Below, piece by piece: positions 1 to 11,926 of a stretch of DNA of 64,000 nt. Source of the stretch: Gymnopus androsaceus JB14 (Eukaryota; Basidiomycota; Agaricomycetes; Agaricales; Omphalotaceae). Within the stretch, counting starts at the first letter, position 1; each line of letters opens with the position of its first letter. The position numbers were made by a program, and so were the translations under genes. The stretch spans positions 496,001 through 560,000 of the forward strand of contig ML769388.1 in NCBI GenBank assembly GCA_009733575.1, written 5' to 3'. A model generated the notes under the pieces. It saw only the letters and a program-made list of their open reading frames with translations. It ran no database searches and was not told where the DNA came from.

Positions 1-428
1 ACCACATCCAACGTCGAGGTAGCTAGCGTTGAACTCCGTTAATCGGCAGCAAGCGGGGTAGCAGAAAAACGAGGTTGCTCACGCGATGGCAGCTTCGAGA
101 GGACCTTTAAGGATCCATCAGTAAAGCGACGAAGCGAAATAAAATCTCTCCCTCACCGTTAGAAGTATAGGCACTACCAGTTGAAAGAGTGACACCGTTT
201 GCTTTCAAAGTAGGCTATTCGACCATGAGAAGTTAATTGCCATAAATAACAACGAGAAACTAACCACACCCTCTCCGCATCTAAGAAGAAAAGATTTAAA
301 TTGTCAAACAGCATTAATGAGAGAAGTCCGACTCACAGGTTAAAGAAAGTCACGGTGTGCGACTCAGCCTGAGCACGAGCAATGAATGCGGCGGTGGCGA
401 CAAGAGCAGAGAGCTTAGAGGAAAACAT
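1..428 (-). CDS. Secreted Cys-containing protein, 5' part (runs off window)
   Basis: The start ATG is at 428 on the minus strand. The first 22 residues form a signal peptide (MFSSKLSALVATAAFIARAQA, then ESHTVTFFNL). I read five exons: 337-428, 265-280, 157-214, 83-104 and 1-22, all with GT-AG introns and an open frame. The mature start HTVTFFNLCGEG followed by VPTLKANGVTLSTG resembles the small basidiomycete extracellular 'glycopeptide'/thaumatin-like group; this family call is from memory. The gene continues beyond base 1, so the C-terminus, disulfide pattern and length are unknown. A TATA-like element lies about 50 bp upstream. Being secreted, it would act outside the cell; no catalytic motif is visible. 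Confidence 0.68.
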
Positions 429-1543
429 AGCGAAGAGTCAAGTGGTCGAAGGCCTGTTTTCTTCAAAGTTGCCTTGGGTTTTTATACCATTTCCAGCCCC
501 AGCAAGCCAGCAATCGACCTGAGAACCTTAACGTCCAACGGTGAGATGTCATTGAACAACGTTTGTGAACCGAAACCCATCCTCTAGTATTGAGAAATGA
601 ATCCTGATTCAGTTGGTTCTGCAGCTCTACGAGCAGTGCCTAATCATTCTGAACAGCAATTATGATTTCCGGAGATCGCCCATGGGTATTGCGAGTTTCA
701 GAGCAGTGGTGGACGATGGACATCCATACAGAGTATGAGAGCAGCATGTCTCCGCCCCCTGTCAATTTCCGTGTAAAAATATCTTGTAGTTAAAAAACAA
801 CTGATATAAACTGAATGCGCTTACCGTTGTATGACAAAATTACCGCAATATAGGTCAAAGACCGCCGTTCCTTTGGTTATGCACCGACGATGATTATCAT
901 TTTCATTTCCTGCCCACTTATAGCGCAGGGAGTACTGTCGGGATCCATGCGCACGAATGAGGATTCGGCGCCCGACTGTCCGAACAGAGCCGTCTATCGC
1001 ATACTTACCATATGTGTGCTACCACAACAGTTGTTTCCGCTGGTTAATTCAGAGGGCACCGTACCAGTCGTAATCCATCCGTACAATGTTTAACTTGCAG
1101 ATCCACACGGTCTGCGAGTAGCCTGAGTAAACCCGCCCTTGAATTCAGAGTAGTGTAAAGTAATAGGGTTTTGTATTTTCGCGTTCACAGTCCCTTGATA
1201 TGAGACTAGTCTGAAGAGCATACGGGTGCAAAGCGGGTGCGTCGACAGTTTGAATTTGAATTTAAAGTGGAAGTAAACGCGTCGCGATGCAATAGAGCCG
1301 CGAGCGCTTGAGCATTGAGGTTGACCTCGTTCACGTGCCTTGCTATTTAACGCGCGTCGTCATTCATGACTCACTGTTTCAAACGCTTTCAGAATACCAC
1401 GACTCCTCTATCTCTCGAAGGTCCTAGGCCTACTCAATAGGAGATCAGCCTTAACTTATAGAACCCCTACTCCTAGGCCGAAACTCCGTTTGTTTGACCG
1501 ATTCTCGAAGACATCAGACCAGCAATATTTGTGCCCTCTGACA
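429..1543. other. Divergent intergenic region
   Basis: This is the shared upstream region of the secreted protein gene (minus) and RNase H1 (plus). Apart from the TATA-like box at 479-486 I see no conserved gene. The short open frames here lack codon bias or recognisable motifs. Confidence 0.5.
479..486 (-). promoter_or_regulatory. TATA-like box for the secreted protein gene
   Basis: The minus strand reads TATAAAAA here, about 51-58 bp upstream of the ATG at 428. The position suits a fungal core promoter with a short 5' leader. No transcript evidence is available. Confidence 0.4.
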
Positions 1544-3098
1544 ATGGCAAGTAAAGTCAAATTTTACGCAGTGAGAGTTGGCAGGGTTCCTGGGATTTAT
1601 GGCACCTGGTGAGATCAAGCGAGCCTGGATCGAGACAATTATCCTTAAACGGTCTCTTCGCAGGGATGAATGTAGCATTCAAGTGAAAGGCTTTCCCGGT
1701 GCTAAATTCCAAAAGTTTCTTTCGAAAGCGGAGGCGGAAGCTTTTGTCACTATGGCTAATTCATCGAAACAGGCATCGGCTTCAGAAGCGAATGACAAAA
1801 GTGATAGCAAGCAAGAGTCATCCGAATCCTTCAAAAGCAAAGGCAAGAAGCGCACTCACGATGAGTTTAAAGCATGCGACTTGATTTCTGAGATAAACGA
1901 CTCTGTTGTAGACCCGCAGGTGGTTTATTCCGATGGCGCTTGTAAGGGTAACGGAAAGTCGAACGGCGTCGCCGGTATTGGCGTATGGTGGGGCGAAGGA
2001 GACCCACGGTGAGTTCTTTCAGTCTTACCATTCCGACTGTAGCTAATTATTCTGGGTAGTAACTTGGCTGAACGTTGTCCGGGAGGGCAGACTAATAACA
2101 GGGCCGAACTGATTGTACACTCCTTCCACCACATCTTATATTTTCATCTAAGTTTAGGTTTATTCAGGCCATCGCCCGCGTTTTGGAAACAACACCATTC
2201 CGAAGAGGCCGCCTTACAATCAAGACGGATTCCAGGTATTCCATCGACTGTAGGTACATAGCTGGATTTATTTGCGTTATTTTCTAACAAAAGCTTCATT
2301 AGGTTTCGACAAATGGTTAGGCGGTTGGCAAAATAATGGATGGCTCACGGCTGAGAAGAAAGCTGTCAAAAATGCCGAGTTAATCCGGTACATCGCTGCC
2401 CTGCTCGAAGCTCGCGTCCGTATTGGCCAGAAAGTCTTTCTAGAGTACGTTAGAGGACACGTAGGGATTCAGGGTAATGAAGGTGCCGATCGCCTTGCAA
2501 ATATGGGTTGTACGATGAGCGAAGTAGAGGAAAGGGATTGGGAGTCGCTAAGGCAAGATTACATGGCCAAAGTGGAAGACTTGATCGCAGCGCGCAAACT
2601 CCAACTGGCTCAGAAAGACCAGAGAGGCATTATCGAGGTTGTCGGTGCGAAGGAAGCTAGTGAGGATTTGCAAAAAGAGATTGAAACAGAGGAAGGAACA
2701 GAAGCTTCAAACAAGGTTCGACGCGTCGGGGAAGTGGCAGGTGCTGGTGTCAAAGACTCTCCTGTCGTTCGAGGCCAAGCTACTCGAACATATTCTGCGG
2801 GCATCGCGAAACCTAGTGATGAGGTATTCCTTCGTTTTACCTCGGAATGAATCTTGACTGACATCTAGGCAGGACCTCGAAGCTTTTGCTCAAAGTATCG
2901 CAGAGGAAGAAGATCTAGGTGATACTCCTCCCACCGATCATAATGCCCCAGCCGCAGCTGGAAAGCTATTCTCTGCTGGTGTAGAACCGAGCAAAGAAGT
3001 ATGTTCATATCATAGATATGGTACTACACTGATATGTGCTTTAGGAGCTTGATGCCTATGCAGATGCTTGGGATTCAGACGAGGATAATGGTTTGTGA
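1544..3098 (+). CDS. Ribonuclease H1 with hybrid-binding domain and C-terminal extension
   Basis: Removes RNA from RNA-DNA hybrids. Seven exons (1544-1608, 1664-2008, 2060-2114, 2168-2249, 2303-2823, 2873-2998, 3045-3098) join in frame to about 415 aa. Residues 5-50 are the eukaryotic N-terminal hybrid-binding domain (KFYAVRVGRVPGIYGTW, then QVKGFPGAKF). After a polar linker comes the RNase H fold, with its acidic catalytic residues in YSDGACKGNG, NRAELI, IKTDSRYSID and NEGADRLA. About 180 further residues, rich in Glu, Lys and Ala, follow the catalytic domain; they have no known domain I recognise. The frame at exon 4/5 requires the donor to sit inside a TGT codon (T then GTAGGT), which restores DCFDKW. 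The enzyme probably acts in nucleus and/or mitochondrion; no clear transit peptide is visible. Confidence 0.9.
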
Positions 3099-3699
3099 AG
3101 ATGCTTTTTAAGCCAATGTAGCTTTCCTTTGTGCATGTATAGCATAGTGTAAGTTGATCGCTTCATCACCTCCGTCCTGTACTGAATACGTCTTTTAGAA
3201 TCTTGATATATGTATTTCTAACCTTATGGCGGTATCAAGATCTAGACTTGGACCAAAGCGAATAAGGTTGTAAAGGTCGCTTTGACCTTTCCAGATATCT
3301 ATCTGATCGGATGCTGAACTCAGCTGGTGAGTAGCTCCACTCTATATCCTATCCTACCCGAGAAACCGATTCGCGGGTACATCAAAGACGGATGAACAGA
3401 CGTCTTGCCTGCGTCGGGAGTCTAAGAAGAAAGGCTATACATCGTCACTTGCTGATTATCCTCACTGTATGCCACGTATATGCCAGTTTCCACCAGTCGG
3501 AGTATCCGTATACCATTCTGTGGTGTGAAAATCGGTGTAGTACGATGGCCGTGTAAAAGTCGAAGTCTGGTGATCGCTTGGTTGCCAGTTTGAGACGGTG
3601 GAGTTTGTACATAGTTACGAAATACCAAGTCAATAAAATGAATAGAAATAAGACCTAAACTCAAAGGCTCTGCTTTCCACGTCCATCATCCGTCTACCG
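3099..3699. other. Intergenic region, no gene seen
   Basis: 3' flank of the RNase H1 gene and 5' flank of the TBC gene. Minus-strand open frames at 3422-3664 show no recognisable protein and overlap the TBC promoter region. Nothing further is supported. Confidence 0.5.
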
Positions 3700-5886
3700 A
3701 TGGAACCGTCGCTGCGCCTGGTGCACCCGACGCGACAACATTCCAATTCGAGCTCTGCGAGTAATTCGCCGCAAGCATCTGGTTCTGTCTCGTCTTCTTC
3801 CGCTACTTCCTCCTCATCAGGCTCTTCTGGTTCCGCCTCTGTCAAACGAAAACCCCGTCGGAAAGACACCCAGGACGCATTGTTATCGATTTATTCAATG
3901 TACACAGATGACCCTCTGCCAAAAATCAAGCTCAGTTATGGCAATGGCGACAACAGTGAACTGGCATACTTGGATCCCCCTATAATCGACCTCACTGCGA
4001 GCTCATCCTGTACGTTTCAAATTCACTGTAGAAATTCGTCAACTAATGAGCCATTCTAGCCACTATTCCTGAGCCAATAAAGGCCAATGGGACAAAGGAC
4101 CACAGACGACGGTCCACGGGCCAGAGTACTGCGTTATCATTAGCTTCAGAGTCCTCATATTATTCTTCTCCTTCACGGATATCTCGAATCTCAAAGTCAG
4201 AACTTCCTCCTCTTCCTACATCAGAGACCCTGCCAGCCGCTCCCTCGCGAACTTCTGAACTCCTCGTAGTTCCTCCTTCATCTGCATCTTCCCATACTCC
4301 AAGCACGCCTCCGCTACCATTAAAGCATCCTGCGTACACAGCCTCTCCCTCGAGCAAAACATCCCTTGTACCCTCCGAGAACGAGGATTTGGATTCATTC
4401 CACGTCAGGAAAACGTATGCTGAGCTTGCGGTCACCGGTATGTTTTTTCTTCTTTTAGAATTTGGTTGTTTGCTTAATTGCTCCTAGGCATCAAAGGAGA
4501 TGGGTATGCAGAGGGTGTAGAACGAACAAGGGCTCGCATTGGTGACAGCAGGGCCAGCCAGCTGAACGCAGAGGCTTCCGTTGGTGATGGAACTGAAAAA
4601 TCGCAAGAGTTGGACCCCAGGGAAGCGGCAGTATTGGCTGTAGTCGACCGGTTAGCTATTTGCATTATCTTTGCACTGCAATTTTTGACATCTTTTCAGC
4701 TATGGCTTTTTCTCAACACCATCCCACGATCGACTAATGCTATTACCTTCTGTGCCCCTTCTTCGGAGCCTTGCTGTAGTACCTGCTGGTCCTAAAAACG
4801 CTCCGACTACAGGCGCAGCACTGAAATCACTCCCTCCTCCGCAGCCTCTTGTCAAGGAATTCAGTCGCATCGCCAAGTGGGAACGGATGCTCCGCCCCCA
4901 GAAGCCTGACCCTGCGGGTATTCTCTTGTGGTCCATCAAGCCTACGAAAGAGGGCAAATTAAGTGAACGTACGTACAAGGGCATCCCTGACCGATGGCGC
5001 AACGCTGCTTGGGAACTGTTGTTGTCCCGATTCACTTCCAGCCATACCGAATTCAGTAATCAGGCCAGTTTGACCTTGACCAGACTCACAGAAGACTATC
5101 ATGATGTTCTGGAAAAGCCTTCGAGCTACGATATCCAGATTGATTTAGACGTTCCGCGGACGATTAGTGGCCATGTCATGTTTAAAACCCGCTACGGAGC
5201 CGGTCAGAGATCGCTATTCCACGTTCTTCATTGTTTTTCGTTGCGCTGCGACAAGTGCGGCTATGTTCAGGGCATGGGTCCTATAGCTGCCACCCTTCTT
5301 TGCTATTTCACCCCAGAGCAAGTCTATGCCTCTCTAGTGCGCTTGCACGACGCATATGGGATGCATGCTATCTTCGCGCCTGGGTTCCCTGGTCTACTGG
5401 AAGCAATCTATGTCCAGGAGCGTATCCTCGAGCAGATGTTACCTAGTGTGTATCAGGCGTTCAAAACACACATGATTTCGACAACGTCCTACGCTACTAA
5501 ATGGTACATCACTCTGTTTGCGAATAGTGTCCCGTTTCAGACTCAGCTGAGACTGTGGGATGCTTTCCTGTTGGACGGAGAGGATGTTTTCATTGTCGTC
5601 GCAGTGGCTATCGTATGGGTCTTTAGAGGTAAGCCTCCTTCTCCTTTGGTCTGAATGTTGATTAATTTTCTTTTCACGTTTAGACCAGATCACCTCCGCC
5701 GCAGCCAATTTTGAAACGATCCTGTCACTGTTGTCTTCCTCCTTTGTTCCAGAAGATGAAAACACGCTACTCTTCTGGATAGAAAAGACACTGAACGACA
5801 AGAGGATCAGATCTAGCATGGCTCAATGGAGACAAGATTGGAAGGCACTAGTGGCTTCCGGCAAAGATGGCGATGCTTTGTTATAG
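3700..5886 (+). CDS. TBC-domain Rab GTPase-activating protein
   Basis: Stimulates GTP hydrolysis by a Rab-family GTPase in membrane traffic; which Rab cannot be told. Five exons (3700-4009, 4060-4437, 4488-4650, 4700-5628, 5684-5886) give 660 aa. The first ~250 residues are Ser/Pro-rich and presumably disordered. The TBC domain then starts with KGIPDRWRNAAWELLL and contains both catalytic fingers: the arginine finger in IDLDVPRT (IxxDxxR pattern) and the glutamine finger in YVQGMGP (YxQG pattern). The C-terminal half ends with the usual LWDAFLLDGEDVF helix. Start ATG is the first in frame with the Ser-rich leader. All junctions are GT-AG and the frame is clean throughout. Confidence 0.92.
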
Positions 5887-6330
5887 CACCGACGTCGTCT
5901 CTCTCTGTCTCTCTCCGACTCTACTTACTTCTTGGCATGGACTGGCGCATCATTTTTATCCAGTGCTACACCACAAATGCATTGCATCTCATCATTGTAA
6001 CCGTTGACATCGCACGCTCCTTAATCCTTTGCTCCTTTATCTTGCACCAGAGGTGATACCCTCCTGTTATACCACCTCCATCCCGCACTCCACGCTCCTT
6101 ATTATCGTTTTCGTACTACTTGGTCGCTTGGGTTTATACTTAATTTACGCAGTACTCAACTAGCATCGCTTTTCCTTTCTTCTTGCTCTGCAGTTATCGA
6201 TGTATCATTAGCTAGTATGCAATAGTATACAGTAGTAATAGTATCTGTGCTCCCACACGTTAACTCATAAGCGGTTACAGCTAAACTAATTAGCGCCCAT
6301 TCTTCTATTCCACCATCATCTTGTCGCCAG
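5887..6330. other. Intergenic region, no gene seen
   Basis: Pyrimidine-rich spacer between the TBC gene and EXO84, both on the plus strand. It should hold the TBC 3' UTR and the EXO84 promoter. No coding signal is seen. Confidence 0.5.
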
Positions 6331-9147
6331 ATGCAGTCGTTACGGACTCGTCGCTCTCAAGCTCCTGCTCGTAAACCCAGTCGGCAAGCTACAAATGGCA
6401 AGCTTTCTAAAGATGCTCGTCTCCGTTCTCGAGACACCGGAAAGTCTCGTGTGGACGACAAGATCAAGAAGCGTATGTCGATGAGATACTGCTGATATCT
6501 CAAGTCCAACGGAATTGAATATTCCGCCAATGCCTACCCTTGCTGATCCTATTAATGGAGACAGGAGGGGAGACTTAGACGAGTCTTTTCGGGATAGAGA
6601 GGATTTAGTGTCGCAGAAAGCTGCAGATGCGGCTACAGAGGAGAAGAAGCTGTTAGACGCCAAAGAATTCGATCCAGATGTTTGTAGGTCGACTTTAGCA
6701 TCGGTATTGCTCAAGATCTTATTATTCTCTTAGACTTGAAGAAGAAGTTGGCAAACTCAACAGAAGCGGAGCTCAAATCTCTGCAGTCTTCATTACGCAG
6801 TTCCAAGGACGATACCGCTTCTGAATTACAGAGAAGTGTATTCAAAAAGTAGGTTCCCTCTCTCTTGTTGAATCTAAACTTGCTGAACACATATTAGTTA
6901 CGCTGAATTCGTCATGATATCCAAGGAGATTTCAACTCTGGAGAATGAGATGCTCGAGTTGAAAGAGTCCATCTCCGAGTACAAATCCATGCCGTCTATG
7001 CTACACATCCCTGATCCAACTTCGGCATCTTCTTCCAACCTTTCCTCTTATCGACGATCCTCCGTAGCCGACCTTCGTATAATGTATTTTAATCAAATGC
7101 AGCAACTCCATGCGCAGATTGAAGGATCAGCTAAATTCGCTCCGACTACACCTGGAAGACATGTCGTTGGGGAAGCAGACGGGGTTCTGGCTTTGAATGC
7201 AGCAACATACAAAGTCATGGGCAGAGTAAAATTCGTTGTGCTGGATGATGCTGTACTAGTAGCCAAACGAAGGAGAAGGACAGCGGGTGGTAGTGATAGA
7301 CGTGGAGCAAGCGTTTCAGAAGGGAAATTGGTAGCGGAGAGGTGCTGGTCACTAAATGAGATGGTTGTGTTGGATAGCAAAGATTCACCAAGTGAGCTCG
7401 ATACGTCGTACATCCTGCACCGTGCCTTTTACTAAACTTATACATCTCAGGTATGACAAATGTGTTCAAAGTCAGGCATGGCAAAGAAACGCACGTCTTT
7501 CGTACCGAGACCCTAGCAGAGAAAAAGACTCTGATGGGTATGTTGCGTCAGGTCGGGGACGACTACAATGCCAAAAGACGCAAAGAGCGTGAGGGTGAGC
7601 ATGAAAGGCGTAAAAGTATGTGGCCTGGTGCGGACGTGAGTTACTCATGCATATAACCGAGGATTGGATTGTAATTCGTCCATTAGCAAGGTTCCGCTGC
7701 TCAGCCAGATTGGATGACCGAATTCGCGAAAGCTTCTAGCTCCAATACAGATGCGAAAGAGAAAAGCGAACGGGATATTCGATGGACTGGCGAATGGGCG
7801 GATGAATTGACAGTGGCAATTGCCCTGCGACAATGGGATCGAGCTGTCGATTTGGTCGAGGAAGGTTAGTTTACATATTCCCATTTCCGAGAACTATTTT
7901 CAACGTCCCTTCTAGGCAAAATGAAACTTTCAATAACCCCTCCTCTTGCCGCGAAGCTTCCGCTATTGACCACTCAGCTAACCACTGCCATTCTTGAAAA
8001 TCTTTCTCAAACTTCCAACCGCAAATCCACCGTTGTTTCCCTTATAAATTTCTTGGCTCGCTTAAACGCAGGTCCCGCTGCACGAACTACGTTCCTCACG
8101 ATGCGAACTCAGGTTTTGAGAAGCCATGTGAGGAAAATCAAGTTTGAAGGACATGTTGGTGCATATGTTGCAGACTTGGCCATGGTTTATTTCACTGGAA
8201 TCAAGCATACAGCCGACTGGTTCCTAGCGAGTTTCAGGGAAAACGAGGTCGCAAGTGGTGAGTTGAATAGTCTTGATAAATGTATTTGTGATTAAAAGAT
8301 ATGTTGTAGCGTTTATTGACTGGGCTAGGGCGCAAGTCGAGGGTTACGCAGAGATATTCCGAAACCAGGTATACAGCTCGGGCGTTGAGGGTAAAGTAGT
8401 TGAAGAAGCACTCAAGATTACCTATGATTTGAGCAAGAAGGTGAGCGGCTTCTACGATATCTGACACTTTAGTGACACAGCATTCAGCTTCTTGAAGAGT
8501 ATGGACTGGACTTTCGCTTCTTATTAGACGAGCAATTGGCGGAGAATCCCAAACTACAGGCGAAAGCGGTATCGGCAGAAATCAGCGTAGAGTCGCTCAA
8601 GGGCCCTCTTCTTGCCAGGCTATCGAACAACAGCAGCTCCCCGCCGACACTTTCCATAACGACCTCAACGTCAGGAACCCGAAAGATTCCTGCAGCACTC
8701 AATATACCTTCTCCGAGTACCCATGCGCGTACGGGCTCGGCATCGACCACACCATTAGCAGGAACGGCAGGGTTCAATGGATTATCAGCGGCACTATCCA
8801 CTGGTTCTGCCTACCCCGATTCGGCCATGTTGAGAAATGGAGCGCTACGACCTTCTTCACCTCTTGTTCCGGGAGCTCGAAGTCGCACACCAACCAACGA
8901 CAACGGCGCTCTTCCCATTCCCTCTACATTTGTACCACCAAACTCGGCACCTGTTCATTCCGTCCCGAGTTCTCCTATACCTAGACGAATGCGTACACCT
9001 CCTCCCAGTGCTGGAACTCGAGAGAGGCCCGCAAGATCTGCTAGAGGTCCCGGAAGCCCTGCGCCGCCGCCGAGATCGTCGAACAGACCTGGAAGTGCAG
9101 CTACTCGGACTCCGGTCGCTGTGGCTCAAAGGGAGGGTATGATCTGA
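6331..9147 (+). CDS. EXO84: Exocyst complex subunit EXO84 (one apparent frame slip)
   Basis: Component of the octameric exocyst that tethers secretory vesicles to the plasma membrane. The N-terminus MQSLRTRRSQAP leads to DDKIKKRMSMRY, then a helical segment (KKLANSTEAELKSLQSSL, YAEFVMISKEISTLENEM), a PH-like domain (about 7170-7600: DGVLALNAATYKVMGRVKF, RHGKETHVFRTET) and the helical Exo84 C-terminal region (WTGEWADELTVAIALRQW through LLEEYGLDFRFLL). A Ser/Pro-rich tail of about 190 residues ends at TGA 9145-9147. Introns are about 50 nt. Directly after the codons for RMSMRY (ends 6489) the frame breaks: one extra base (T6490) must be skipped to read ADISSPTELNIPP, which I recall as the conserved continuation. 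No GT-AG intron explains this. Confidence 0.88.
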
Positions 9148-9472
9148 GCTAGAGATGTCTGTTAATAGCCCAAGGACAAGCGTATTATTTGTATGTTTAA
9201 ATAATCAGACGTGTTGTAGCTGTAGAGTTGCCATAAACTATTGTCTTTTAAATCGCGATGCATCTGATTCGATTGGCTATTCAGACAAACTCTTTCACGG
9301 GGCTAGATGTCAATTCTATGTGCAGAGTAGATTGGTTACATGTATATTCAGTAGCCATTTGTAAATAGCAGCAAGTAATTCTCAAACATCAAACAAAATC
9401 TTTGAATAAAAAATTATGATCTTTATGACTGCTAGGTAGTTAAGAGCATTTTACGCACTGTCTTTCCCATTC
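9148..9472. other. Convergent 3' intergenic region
   Basis: AT-rich spacer between the 3' ends of EXO84 (plus) and the 200-aa hypothetical gene (minus). It presumably holds both terminators. A poly(A)-type motif AATAAA occurs at 9405-9410. No gene is seen. Confidence 0.45.
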
Positions 9473-10130
9473 CTACCAACAACGAGAAGGACCGGGAATG
9501 GATCCTCCTCCGAGGTAGAAATACCAGGGAGCAGGTCCTGCAGATTCGGACACGAGCTGGATGCTGGTATTAAGTGGCGCAAGAGGTCGTCGACCAAATG
9601 AACGACGAGGGTGGATGAAAGGATTAGAGTAGCCTGTCGTATCATATCCCTCATATTTGTACCATATGAGGATACGATCGTGAGTCCTCTTCACGAGCTC
9701 TCGAACCAAGTCCTCTGATACCGATCCTGTAGTGCACGCGAAAGCGACTGCAGCTTTGCACTCCTCATATTCTGCTTTAGCCGTGAGAGACTCTGCACTT
9801 CGCTCCATTGCGAGCCTCTCTAGATCGATCGTTGAACGTGGCGTTTCAATTTCGTCCTGCCAGGGCTGCCTGCGAAGTGCATTAACGGCAATTGTGTGCA
9901 GGATCGACGCGTGAATTCGAGCATTAATAGCATTTTGGAGATCTATGACCATTCTGTCTGAAGAGAAGAAGGTCAGAGACAATATAAAACGCGTAGGATG
10001 AGAGACTGTTACCTGTTACAGACAGAGGCAGGGAGAAAGACTCTCGGAGAGCTGAAACGACGTCGAGCATGATATCCAACTCGTCTTCGCGAAAAGGAGC
10101 GAGAGATTGCGTGTTTTTGATGCTCGACAT
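9473..10130 (-). CDS. Hypothetical protein, two exons
   Basis: I do not recognise this protein. Exons 10013-10130 and 9473-9957 join through a GT-AG intron to 200 aa. The first two thirds are predicted largely helical (FREDELDIMLDVVSALRE, VIDLQNAINARIHASILHT) with several acidic stretches. A cysteine pair (EECKAAVAFACTTG) lies in the middle. The C-terminal third is aromatic and Gly/Pro-rich (ILIWYKYEGYDTTG, WYFYLGGGSIPGP). No signal peptide or membrane segment is evident, so a cytosolic or nuclear location is likely. The open two-exon structure and intact splice sites support a real gene. Confidence 0.6.
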
Positions 10131-10634
10131 GAAGGTGTAGAGGATGAGTATATTTTATAAACGATTTTGGGAAATTATAGGCAGATTATAGCTGGTGGTG
10201 GTAGGGAGTACTAGAAAATTTGTGTGTCCAAAAGACGACGTGGCCTTTATATAACAGAGATTCAGACTCCGAAAGAGAATTGTGGTCGAAAATGTACATG
10301 TTAAGGTTCAAGGTTGTTGTGCGCAGAAACGAAGTTTGTGTGTCGTGATCACGGATGATTTACATTTGTACTGCGTACTTCTGTCAGCGTAGTACTTCGT
10401 ACTTTCACCACTCTCACGCTGATATGATCCGCTGAGCCAGCGCTTAAAGGTCAAATCGGGCGCTCTTCAGACTTGACTTGAACTTGCAAAGTACGTTCAA
10501 CTCTTCAAATTAGACTCTGAAATTTTGACGCGAACCACATTCATTGGCGGGTATAATAAGTATCAAGAGTAAGAGTCTCATTCATTGTCCTTTTATGGTC
10601 AAGAAAACTACATAAATTTACCCCGGAAACAAAA
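10131..10634. other. Intergenic region, no gene seen
   Basis: Upstream region of the 200-aa hypothetical gene and 3' flank of the membrane protein gene, both on the minus strand. A TATAAA-like stretch occurs near 10153-10158 (minus strand reads TTTATAAAA). No coding signal is seen. Confidence 0.4.
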
Positions 10635-11816
10635 TCAAACTTTGTCCGATAACGAAGCGATAGCTAAGGGACTGGGATCAAGCACACCTGAAGACGCAAG
10701 CTGTACCGGTACTTGTGCGAGCCCAGAATGTTGACCTGGTGAGCTCCGACTACTCCAGAAAACCAGGTCATATTCGTGAGGGAGGGACTGGATGTCACTA
10801 AAATCATCCAGGATGCGTATTTCAACTGTATCCGTCTCCTTTCGAGGTGAAGAAGGAGTAGTCGAAAGTCTACTAACCACAGGTGAGAAGGTTAGGGACG
10901 CACTAGGACTTGTAAGTGGATAAGGAGACTGAATCTGGCTTCTGGTAGTAGTAAATGCGGTGTTGGTCGGAATAGACGGAGGGTCGCGAAATGGAGAAGG
11001 ATTTATCTGAGGATCTGGGCGAGGCTGAATGAACTCTTCTTGAGCAAGCCTTTTCTGGTGTCGACGGCGGAGCAGGAACCATAAAAGGCCTATGAAGATG
11101 ACGGCAGCACCTGTTATGGCTCCAACAATAGCAACGATAGGAACTGACGACGATGAACCAGGCTCGGGAGTGACAGAAGGCCGCGAAGAAGCGTTCAAAG
11201 TAACCTTTTCCGCTGCAGTATTTGGAACCTGAAGGTCAAACCTATCAATCGTCATCTCTGATTTCCCAAAACGAGCGTCATTTTGGTTTGTGAGAAGGAT
11301 CTCATGTACGCCATTTGTGTCGAACGTTTTGGACCACAGCACGATCTGAATGAACTAACGATTGACTGGAGAATATAAGAAAGGTGAAAGTTCAGAACGT
11401 ACAGGAAGGTTTTGACCATCGTCAGTCAGGTTGACTGCGTCAATCATCTCGAAGTTGTCACCATCGACGCTGATGGCATAAAGCCCTCCGCAACAACGAG
11501 GAATACCATAGTAGTATATTGCATTAGCAGGAGCTGTTCAGATCTAGTCAGAGGAGCTTTAAGAGTTTGTATTATTCTGCGACGAACTGGGAAAAGCTGG
11601 GGAAAGGTCGTAAGTAAATCGTTAAAACGGTAAATAATACCACTCACTGAAAGTGATATTGGCACTGATTTCTTCGGTAGAAGAAAGGGTACCACTTTCG
11701 CCGGTGCTAGCATTCCAAGACCCGCCTTGAGGGACAGGCCATCCAGCATAGATTAGATGCTTTGTGTCTCTGTCATCGTAAGTCTGGTTTATGCTGAGCG
11801 GCTGGAAGACATCCAT
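10635..11816 (-). CDS. Single-pass membrane protein with extracellular beta-rich domain
   Basis: Exons 11648-11816, 11403-11533 and 10635-11345 give 336 aa with clean GT-AG junctions. The N-terminal ectodomain carries TYDDRDTKHLIYAGWPVP, several N-glycosylation sequons and the segment AIYYYGIPRCCGGLYAISV, followed by NLTDDGQNLPIVLWSKTF and LLTNQNDARFGKSEMTIDRF. This arrangement recurs in a large uncharacterised group of mushroom membrane proteins (from memory). One transmembrane helix (VPIVAIVGAITGAAVIFIGLL) is followed by a basic stop-transfer RRRHQKR and a Ser/Pro-rich cytoplasmic tail, so the topology is type I. The start is uncertain: the frame is open upstream to a possible acceptor at 11858, and I cannot find a convincing signal-peptide exon. 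It is divergent from DPH4 with only ~110 bp between starts. Confidence 0.72.
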
Positions 11817-11926
11817 CACTGGCAGAACTTGAGTGAGAATGGGTCCTTGAAGGAGCCTCTAGAAAGCGGTTAAATAAGACAGTCATTGACAAAAGTTTGA
11901 GGTTAAGTGTTTAAGTGGTAAAGTGG

